From Pseudomonadota bacterium (GTDB lineage: Bacteria; Myxococcota_A; Polyangia; Polyangiales; Polyangiaceae), in contig JAEYYX010000032.1 in the NCBI GenBank assembly GCA_023428245.1, forward strand, positions 1 through 27,288: a stretch of DNA of 27,288 bases, read 5' to 3'. The notes under the pieces were generated by a model, which saw only the letters and a list, made by a program, of their open reading frames with translations, searched no databases and had not been told where the DNA came from. The stretch's first letter is position 1. Each line of letters starts with the position of its first letter. Positions 21,928 to 27,288 of the stretch are shown here, in pieces. The translations under genes were made by a program, and so were the position numbers.

Positions 21928-24456
21928 ATGAAAAGACTCACAGCCCTGGCTCTCTTGTTTGGCTGCTTGGTCAAGACTGGGCCGGCCCACGCGCAAAATC
22001 CCCTCGAGCGTCCCGTTCCGCTGCCCACGCTCGGGCGCTCTCTCGCGACGAACTCGGACACGACGGCCATGGTCCACAACCCAGCCAACATCGCGTTCTT
22101 GCCGGGCCCCGAGCTCCGCTGGTCAGGCTACTTCTTGAATGACAGCGCCCTCAGCAGTAGCCAAGGCCACGCTATCGCCTTCGCCCTTCCCCTCGGGTTC
22201 ATTCCCGTCGCAACCGGCGTCAGGCTCGATCTCGTTTCGCCCGACTCGGGCCCCTCGGCGCGCATCGCCGGAGCCGGGCTCTCCTACCAATGGTTCACGT
22301 GGGACATCGCCTTCGGCAACGACGCGGCAGCGATCGGTGTCTCCTTCCAGCGCTCCTACTCGAACCAGGCAGCAGTCCACGGCTTCGGAACTTGGTCCGC
22401 GGGCCTCACCCTCAGGCCCCTCGATTATTTTGGTCTCGCCGGAGCCATCCGTCAGGTTGACGCACCGACGAGCGACTCCGGCGTCCGCCTCGGCACGACT
22501 TATGACGTCGGCGTGACTATTCGTCCGACGGGCAACGATCTCGTCGAGCTGAGCGCCGAAGCCGCCTACGTCGATGAGCACGGTGGTTATTGGCTGCCGC
22601 GGGCTGTGCTCGACATCGGCATCCCCGATCTTGGTCATCTCCGCGGCGACGTGACCTGGGTCGACCCGGGAGGGCAGCTCGGTCCCGCGTCTTGGACGAT
22701 GTCGACGTCCCTCGTGGTGAGCGGGAACTCGCGCCACGCCTCCGGAGAACTCTCGCTCGGAACTCGCTACGGAAGCGCGCTCGGCGACGTGGCGAGCGAT
22801 CGCTTCTACGAGAACCTCCACGCAGAAGCGGCCTTCCGCGGCTTCCGCGAGAGCAGAGCTGCCGAGGGACAGGGGTACGCTGTCCGAATTCGTCTAGAAA
22901 ATACCCCGAGTGTCCGCCAGCATACACGGCTCCTGCGTGACCTGTGGTCGCTAGCAGAAGAGCGCCGCCTGCGCGCGGTCCTGCTCGAAGTGCGCGCGAA
23001 CCCGGCCCGCTCCCTAGCTCACCTCGAGGAGCTGATCGACGCGATCTACTACCTCCGTCAGCAGGGCGTGCAGGTCCTCTGCCACCTCGAGGACGCAAGC
23101 GGCTCCGGTATGTTTTTGTGTGGTGCAGCCGATCGCACCTTAATCAACCCCGGCGGAGGCATCCGTTACACAGGCCTCAAGAGCCAGAGCTACTACCTGG
23201 AGGGCCTTTTCTCGAAGCTCGGGATCTCGGCCGATTTCGTGCGCATCGGCGCGCACAAGTCCGCGCCCGAGAGCCTCGCGCTCTCTCGCGCAAGCGAAAC
23301 CGCTCTCGCCGACCGAACCCGCTTGATCCAAGAGGTCGAGCTCGAGCTCTCCTCGGCCTTTGCCCGCGCGCGCAGCACGACGATCGACGACGTGCGCAAG
23401 GCCGCGCGAACTGGACCGTTCACAGCCCTCGAAGCCAAGCGCTCAGGGCTCGTCGACGGCTTCGCCTTCGACGACATGTTGCCGGAAAAGATCGCCGACC
23501 TAGTAGGCGAGCGGATCCCTGTCGATGAAGGGCGCAAGGCCACCGAGCGCAGTGACCGCATGGGTCCTGAGAAACGCATCGCCATCGTCTATGTGGAAGG
23601 CGACATGGTCGACGGGCGCAGCCAATCTTTCCCATTCATCGGGATAAGGACTGCTGGCTCCTATACGATCGCTGACACCCTCAAGCAGGTACGCCAAGAC
23701 CGCTCCATCGGGGCTGTCGTCCTGCGCATTGAGACGGGTGGAGGCTCGGCGATGGCCTCCGACGTCATGTGGCGTGAGATTCAGCTCACCGCCGCGAAGA
23801 AGCCTGTTGTCGTCTCGATGGGCGGAGCAGCAGCGAGCGGCGGATATTACATCGCATCAGCGGGCAACTACATTTACGCCAATCCCCTCACGGTCACCGG
23901 CAGCATCGGCATCTTCTTCGGAAAGGTCGAAGTGAGCGGGCTGCTCAGAAAAATCGGCGTGAACGTCGAGACTCTGAAGACGACCCAGATGGCTGACAGC
24001 GAAGCCATCTTCCGTCCCTACACCGATGAGGAGCGCGAGACCCTGAAGCGCAAGATCGAGCAGGTCTACGGCATGTTCCTCAGGCGCGTCTCCGATGGGC
24101 GAAAGCTCTCCCCTTCGCAGGTCGATCAGGTCGGCCGCGGCCAGATCTGGACAGGGCGCGAGGCCCTCGGCCACGGCCTGGTCGACGACTTGGGAGGCCT
24201 CCGCCAGGCCCTCGCCAAGGCGCGCGTGCTCGGCGACGTCCCCGACAGCGCTCCGATCGTCGAGCTCCCGGTGCCCGAAGGCACCCTGCTCGGCAAACTG
24301 CTCGGCATCGAAGGGCTCAAGAAGGACCTCGCCGGCGCGGACCTCGAGCTCCCCGAACAGCTCAAGCGAGTGCTCGTCGACGTCGCCCCGCTCACGCTGT
24401 ACGACGCGGACACCCCGCTCGCGCGCATCGAGATCACGCCCGAGCTCATCCCCTGA
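21928..24456 (+). CDS. Signal peptide peptidase SppA-like protease with an N-terminal exported beta-rich extension
   Basis: The 842-residue product has a signal peptide (MKRLTALALLFGCLVKTGPAHA, cleavage near 22). Residues about 23-310 form a Gly/Tyr/Trp-rich beta region with alternating patterns like outer-membrane barrels (RWSGYFLNDSALSSS, SYQWFTWDIAFGND, LELGTRYGSALGDV-type strands). From about 325 a tandem SppA (S49, 67K-type) peptidase follows. The likely general base is K444 in IGAHKSAPES, and the nucleophile is S637 in GGAAASGGYYIAS. Their spacing (193) is close to that of E. coli SppA (K209/S409). E. coli SppA is about 618 residues and has no such extension. It degrades residual signal peptides or membrane proteins; the extension suggests a different location or substrate. 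AAGGA lies about 9 nt before the ATG. Confidence 0.9.
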   Translation: MKRLTALALLFGCLVKTGPAHAQNPLERPVPLPTLGRSLATNSDTTAMVHNPANIAFLPGPELRWSGYFLNDSALSSSQGHAIAFALPLGFIPVATGVRLDLVSPDSGPSARIAGAGLSYQWFTWDIAFGNDAAAIGVSFQRSYSNQAAVHGFGTWSAGLTLRPLDYFGLAGAIRQVDAPTSDSGVRLGTTYDVGVTIRPTGNDLVELSAEAAYVDEHGGYWLPRAVLDIGIPDLGHLRGDVTWVDPGGQLGPASWTMSTSLVVSGNSRHASGELSLGTRYGSALGDVASDRFYENLHAEAAFRGFRESRAAEGQGYAVRIRLENTPSVRQHTRLLRDLWSLAEERRLRAVLLEVRANPARSLAHLEELIDAIYYLRQQGVQVLCHLEDASGSGMFLCGAADRTLINPGGGIRYTGLKSQSYYLEGLFSKLGISADFVRIGAHKSAPESLALSRASETALADRTRLIQEVELELSSAFARARSTTIDDVRKAARTGPFTALEAKRSGLVDGFAFDDMLPEKIADLVGERIPVDEGRKATERSDRMGPEKRIAIVYVEGDMVDGRSQSFPFIGIRTAGSYTIADTLKQVRQDRSIGAVVLRIETGGGSAMASDVMWREIQLTAAKKPVVVSMGGAAASGGYYIASAGNYIYANPLTVTGSIGIFFGKVEVSGLLRKIGVNVETLKTTQMADSEAIFRPYTDEERETLKRKIEQVYGMFLRRVSDGRKLSPSQVDQVGRGQIWTGREALGHGLVDDLGGLRQALAKARVLGDVPDSAPIVELPVPEGTLLGKLLGIEGLKKDLAGADLELPEQLKRVLVDVAPLTLYDADTPLARIEITPELIP

Positions 24457-24473
24457 GAACCGAAAGCCCCACC

Positions 24474-25568
24474 GTGTCAGAGTCCGTGTCGCGTGAAGCA
24501 CTCACTCGCGCGCGCCGCATCGTCGTCAAGATCGGCTCGCGCGCCCTGGCCCAAGATCGCACCATGCCCCGCAAGCTCGCAGCTCAGCTTGCGGCGCTCG
24601 TCCATGCGGGCAAGTCGCCGATGCTCGTCTCGAGCGGCGCGACGGCGCTCGGCATGAGTCGGCTCGGCATGACGCAAAAGCCCACCGAGATTCCGCTCCT
24701 CCAAGCGGCCGCCTCCGCGGGACAGTCGATCTTGATGCGTCTCTATGACGAGGCGTTCGATCAGGAGGGCGCTACCTGCGCGCAGGTGCTTCTGACCCAC
24801 GGCGATCTGGCAGATCGGCAAAGACTGAACAACGCGCGCGCCGCTCTCGGCGCTCTCCTCGACGCAAAGGTGGTACCAATCGTCAATGAAAACGACGTCG
24901 TCGCGACCGAAGAGATCCGCTTCAGTGACAACGATCAGCTTTCGGCGATGGTGGCACCGCTCGTCGGCGCGGAGGCATTGATCCTTCTGACCGACGTGGA
25001 CGGCGTCTTGGACGACGACGGAAACCGCATTGGGGTGCTCGACGATCTGAGTCGATTCCACGACCGCGGTTCGTTCACTCCTGGCATCGGGCGCGGAGGA
25101 ATGTCGAGCAAAGTCGGCGCAGCACTCAAGGGACGCCGCTCAGGCGCTGCCGTCGTCATCGCCCGCGCCACGGAGCCGAACATCATCACGCGAGTGCTCG
25201 CGGGAGAAGACCTCGGGACGTACTTCCCTCCGAAGGACCAGAGCCTACGCGCCAGGCAACACTGGATCGCCTACACGCTGCGTCCCGTGGGGGAGGTCCT
25301 CATCGACGATGGGGCAAGAGCTGCGCTCCAAGCACAACACTCGAGCCTCCTGCCGGTCGGTGTGCTCGGGGTCCGCGGCGAGTTCCATATCGGCGACGCC
25401 ATCCGCATCCTGTCGATGGACGGCCGCGAAATCGCGCGCGGTCTGACTCGAATGAGCTCTCTCGACGTCGCGCGCGCAGCGCGCAAAAAGGGTCCCGAAC
25501 TCGCCCAGGCGATCGGTGTCGAAAGCGCCGTGGTGGTGCACCGCGACGATCTGGTGCTCGAAGATTGA
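24474..25568 (+). CDS. proB: Glutamate 5-kinase
   Basis: ProB phosphorylates L-glutamate with ATP, the first step of proline synthesis. The 364-residue product has the amino-acid-kinase motifs VVKIGSRAL (17-25), VSSGATALGM (52-61), NENDVV (138-143), FSDNDQLSAMVAPL (150-163), LLTDVDGVL (171-179) and GRGGMSSKVGAA (206-217). A C-terminal PUA domain occupies about 275-360, as in E. coli ProB. It starts at GTG 24474, 17 bp after the SppA-like stop, with no evident Shine-Dalgarno, which suggests operon coupling. proA is not adjacent. Regulation by proline feedback is known for the family. Confidence 0.96.
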   Translation: MSESVSREALTRARRIVVKIGSRALAQDRTMPRKLAAQLAALVHAGKSPMLVSSGATALGMSRLGMTQKPTEIPLLQAAASAGQSILMRLYDEAFDQEGATCAQVLLTHGDLADRQRLNNARAALGALLDAKVVPIVNENDVVATEEIRFSDNDQLSAMVAPLVGAEALILLTDVDGVLDDDGNRIGVLDDLSRFHDRGSFTPGIGRGGMSSKVGAALKGRRSGAAVVIARATEPNIITRVLAGEDLGTYFPPKDQSLRARQHWIAYTLRPVGEVLIDDGARAALQAQHSSLLPVGVLGVRGEFHIGDAIRILSMDGREIARGLTRMSSLDVARAARKKGPELAQAIGVESAVVVHRDDLVLED

Positions 25569-25572
25569 TGGC

Positions 25573-25614
25573 CGAGGCGGCAGCCTCGTCGCAAAGACGC
25601 GGGGATTTCCCCGC
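25573..25614 (+). terminator. Two consecutive hairpins after proB
   Basis: CGAGGC-GGCA-GCCTCG (25573-25588) and GCGGGG-ATTT-CCCCGC (25599-25614) are perfect 6-bp stems with 4-nt loops, starting 4 nt after the proB stop. Neither has a U-run. Together they are a plausible end of the operon. Confidence 0.45.
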
Positions 25615-25673
25615 GATGGGCGCGCGGAGTCTCGGTGGCGCGTCCCACACCTCTCTTTTTCCGAGATGCGCTG

Positions 25674-25679
25674 TAAACT
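25674..25679 (+). promoter_or_regulatory. Candidate -10 element of the signal-peptidase-like gene
   Basis: TAAACT, preceded directly by TG, lies 17 nt before the ATG at 25697, in an intergenic stretch that follows the proB hairpins. The corresponding -35 region (CTCTCT) is poor. Confidence 0.3.
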
Positions 25680-25696
25680 GAGAGCACGGACCGACA

Positions 25697-26356
25697 ATGG
25701 CAGCTTTTTACTCTCTGACTCGGTTCCTCGTCTGGTCTGCGATCATCATCGGCCTGATCATCGGGGGGCTCCGCCTGACCATGATCCGCTGGGTGCGGCT
25801 CCCGACGTTGGCGGCCGATCCGGTGTTTTCGCTTTCAGTACTTCCGACCCTCGAGGGGGGCGACCTGATCCTGACCTTCCGCCTCGGCACGCCCGACTTC
25901 GGTGACCTTGTGCTCTGTCCCGAGCCCGGCGCGCCGGAGCGCTACATCATCGGGAGGATCTTCGGCGAAGGTGGAGATCGCGTCAAAATCACAAACTCCG
26001 TGCCGACCGTGAACGGTGACTCCTTTGTTCTGGAGCGCAGCTGCGAACCTTCAGTCATCAGTTACCGGCACCCGGAGACCGGGGTCGAGATCAAGCAGCA
26101 GTGTCATATGGAAGCTGTCGCGGGTGGTCTGCACCCTGTCGGCGTCGGAGACGGACAGAAGATCGTCCCAGAGAATCGCGAATACAATGTGCCCGACGGG
26201 CGTTGGTTCCTCCTCAGCGACAATCGCCTCTACCCCTATGACTCGCGCGACTACGGCTATGTCGACGCCGCGAGCTGTAAAGAGCGCGTTTTCGGCCGCT
26301 TGGTGAGCCAGCGCGGCTGGAAGGACGTCAATAAGCGCCTTTCCTATATCCCGTAG
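25697..26356 (+). CDS. Signal peptidase I (S26) homologue, catalytic lysine apparently missing
   Basis: The 219-residue product has one N-terminal membrane anchor (about 10-29) followed by a signal peptidase I fold. The nucleophile motif is conserved in form (S47-V-L-P-T-L, then EGGDLIL). The later box LLSDNRLYPYDSRDYGYV (about 173-190) matches the family GDNR-x-S-x-DSR-x-[FY]G motif with an S for the first G. The lysine box, normally YVKRVIGLPGD, reads YIIGRIFGEGGD, with G86 where the general-base Lys should be. The Ser-to-G86 spacing (39) is the same as Ser43-Lys83 in Bacillus SipS within one residue. It may therefore be inactive or use a different base. It could be a non-peptidase paralogue; the housekeeping lepB is not in this window. 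Confidence 0.85.
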   Translation: MAAFYSLTRFLVWSAIIIGLIIGGLRLTMIRWVRLPTLAADPVFSLSVLPTLEGGDLILTFRLGTPDFGDLVLCPEPGAPERYIIGRIFGEGGDRVKITNSVPTVNGDSFVLERSCEPSVISYRHPETGVEIKQQCHMEAVAGGLHPVGVGDGQKIVPENREYNVPDGRWFLLSDNRLYPYDSRDYGYVDAASCKERVFGRLVSQRGWKDVNKRLSYIP

Positions 26357-26430
26357 CCCCTTGTCGGCGCGGACTTTCCGTAGGATTCTTCTCGATCGAG
26401 GCGGTGAGACGTGTGCTCGCCGGAGCGACC

Positions 26431-27207
26431 ATGGAACAAGCCAAGTACTACCCTTGTGACGCCTGTCAGACTCCTATCGAACCCGGCTTCAAGTTCTGTG
26501 GCCGCTGCGGTGCGCCGACGCCGCCCGCCGTGCTCGATATGGAGGTCAAGTACTTCAGCGATCTCCAGGATCCAACGAAGGCGAGCCTCGTCATCATCCG
26601 GGGTGAGACGCTCGAAGGTGTCACCTACCACCTCCGCTCTACGGATCACCTCATCGGTCGCGGCGCGCCCATCGATCTGACAGATCCGTTCGTCTCGCCG
26701 GAGCACGCGAACCTCTTTTACCGCGGCACCGACCTCTACCTGCGTGACGAAGGCTCCCTCAACGGGATCTACCTCCGCGTGCGCGAGCCCGTGCGCATCG
26801 TCCCCGGCGATACCTTCCAGGCAGGGAACCAGGTGTTCCGCCTCGAGCCCATGCCCCAGATCGCCGATCACACGGACGCCCAGGGCACCTACTTCTACGC
26901 CTCTCCCACATACCACTCCCCCTTCCGCGTCGTACAGGTCCTCGAAAAGGGCGGCGTGGGACTGGCTCATTGTCCCCGCGATCAGCGCGTCACGATTGGT
27001 CGCGCTGGCTGCGATATCAACGTCGTGAATGACGTGCACCTCTCGGTCGAGCATTGTGCCGTAGAGCAGAACGCGGAAGGCTTCTGGCTCACCGATCTGA
27101 AGAGCCGAAACGGGACCTATGTGCGCGTCAAGCGCGACCACAAGGTCTCCCACGGAGACTGCTTCGCGGTCGGCCGCAGCGTGCTCCGCGTCGAGCTGAA
27201 CGGCTGA
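26431..27207 (+). CDS. Zinc-ribbon protein with two FHA domains
   Basis: The 258-residue product starts at ATG 26431, 5 nt after GGAG; a GTG at 26404 lacks this site. An N-terminal zinc ribbon uses C9, C12, C23 and C26. FHA domain 1 (about 72-140) has GR at 76-77, SPEH at 89-92 and LNG at 110-112. FHA domain 2 (about 170-257) has GR at 190-191, SVEH at 205-208 and SRNGT at 225-229, all core phosphothreonine-binding positions. It should bind phosphorylated partners of Ser/Thr kinases in the cytoplasm, as many myxobacterial FHA proteins do; the partner is unknown and no kinase is nearby. A perfect 10-bp palindrome (CTCGATCGAG, 26391-26400) lies upstream. Confidence 0.92.
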   Translation: MEQAKYYPCDACQTPIEPGFKFCGRCGAPTPPAVLDMEVKYFSDLQDPTKASLVIIRGETLEGVTYHLRSTDHLIGRGAPIDLTDPFVSPEHANLFYRGTDLYLRDEGSLNGIYLRVREPVRIVPGDTFQAGNQVFRLEPMPQIADHTDAQGTYFYASPTYHSPFRVVQVLEKGGVGLAHCPRDQRVTIGRAGCDINVVNDVHLSVEHCAVEQNAEGFWLTDLKSRNGTYVRVKRDHKVSHGDCFAVGRSVLRVELNG

Positions 27208-27217
27208 GCGAAAGAAA

Positions 27218-27238
27218 GCGCGGGCGACCAGCCCGCGC
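27218..27238. terminator. Strong hairpin terminator, possibly bidirectional
   Basis: GCGCGGGC-GACCA-GCCCGCGC is a perfect 8-bp stem with a 5-nt loop, 10 nt after the stop of the FHA gene. The flanking sequence is AAAGAAA on the left and GCCTTCG on the right. On the minus strand it is therefore followed by a TTTCTTT run, which favours termination of a leftward transcript as well. Confidence 0.6.
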
Positions 27239-27245
27239 GCCTTCG

Positions 27246-27288
27246 TCAGGCTCGCGGCCGCGGCAGCCCGCGCGTTTTGATCGATGAT
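27246..27288 (-). CDS. Possible C-terminal end of a convergent gene (partial)
   Basis: On the minus strand an open frame enters from the right edge and stops at TGA (27248-27246), reading SSIKTRGLPRPRA. It lies just right of a hairpin that is T-rich on the minus side, as expected at the end of a leftward gene. Only 13 codons are visible, so this is weak. Confidence 0.25.
   Translation of the reverse strand, partial: SSIKTRGLPRPRA

Noticed and set aside
25516..25905. Alternative frame spanning the end of proB and the start of the signal-peptidase-like gene
   Set aside because: It overlaps two well-supported genes in another frame and has no motif.
1..27288. Search for tRNA, rRNA, IS elements, integrases, toxin-antitoxin pairs and defence genes
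   Set aside because: No sequence or protein motif for any of these was seen on either strand.

Overview
The window is high-GC chromosomal DNA with strong GC3 bias, so long meaningless frames lie antisense to most genes. The gene set points to a Myxococcota (deltaproteobacterial) chromosome, most like the Polyangia. The signs are glycine-rich and Cys-rich lipoproteins, a MopE-type Asp/Asn metal-motif lipoprotein, a zinc-ribbon/double-FHA protein, a membrane CCG/4Fe-4S oxidoreductase, a CPBP protease resembling the myxobacterial MrtX-type enzymes, and a helical-repeat family known to me mainly from deltaproteobacteria. This assignment is inference from gene content. I saw no rRNA, tRNA, CRISPR array, insertion sequence, integrase or phage gene, and no gap between genes exceeds about 190 bp.

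Layout. (1) 1-3108, minus strand: a DUF4175-like membrane/coiled-coil protein overlaps by ATGA a downstream membrane-anchored protein cut by the window edge. Divergent from it is a helical-repeat protein (3161-3922). (2) 4066-10235, minus strand: from upstream to downstream, a membrane-anchored HEAT-like protein, a hairpin terminator, a MopE-motif lipoprotein, a J-domain-less DnaJ-CTD-like tail-anchored protein, and a large EMO/HdrD-like membrane iron-sulfur oxidoreductase. (3) 10380-12924, plus strand: a CPBP intramembrane protease, then nadC and birA with no spacer, giving NAD and protein-biotinylation functions. (4) 13064-17456: two convergent lipoproteins of unknown function, one with a Gly-rich linker and TNFR/EGF-like Cys repeats, the other an 863-residue all-beta protein. 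(5) 17558-20740: a chemoreceptor lacking a sensor ectodomain, convergent with an exported transglutaminase-like protein. (6) 20767-25568, plus strand: a tight three-gene run of a UDPGP-type nucleotidyltransferase, an SppA peptidase fused to an N-terminal exported beta-rich region, and proB. (7) 25697-27207: a signal peptidase I homologue that appears to lack its catalytic lysine, then the zinc-ribbon/double-FHA protein and a strong hairpin.

The window is mostly housekeeping and cell-envelope genes, and I find no clear defence, secretion or biosynthetic system. The observations most worth following are the signal peptidase lacking the Lys, the SppA fusion, the HEAT/MopE-lipoprotein/DnaJ-CTD-like gene set, and a 28-bp tandem duplication that changes the reading frame at the end of the MopE-motif lipoprotein gene.
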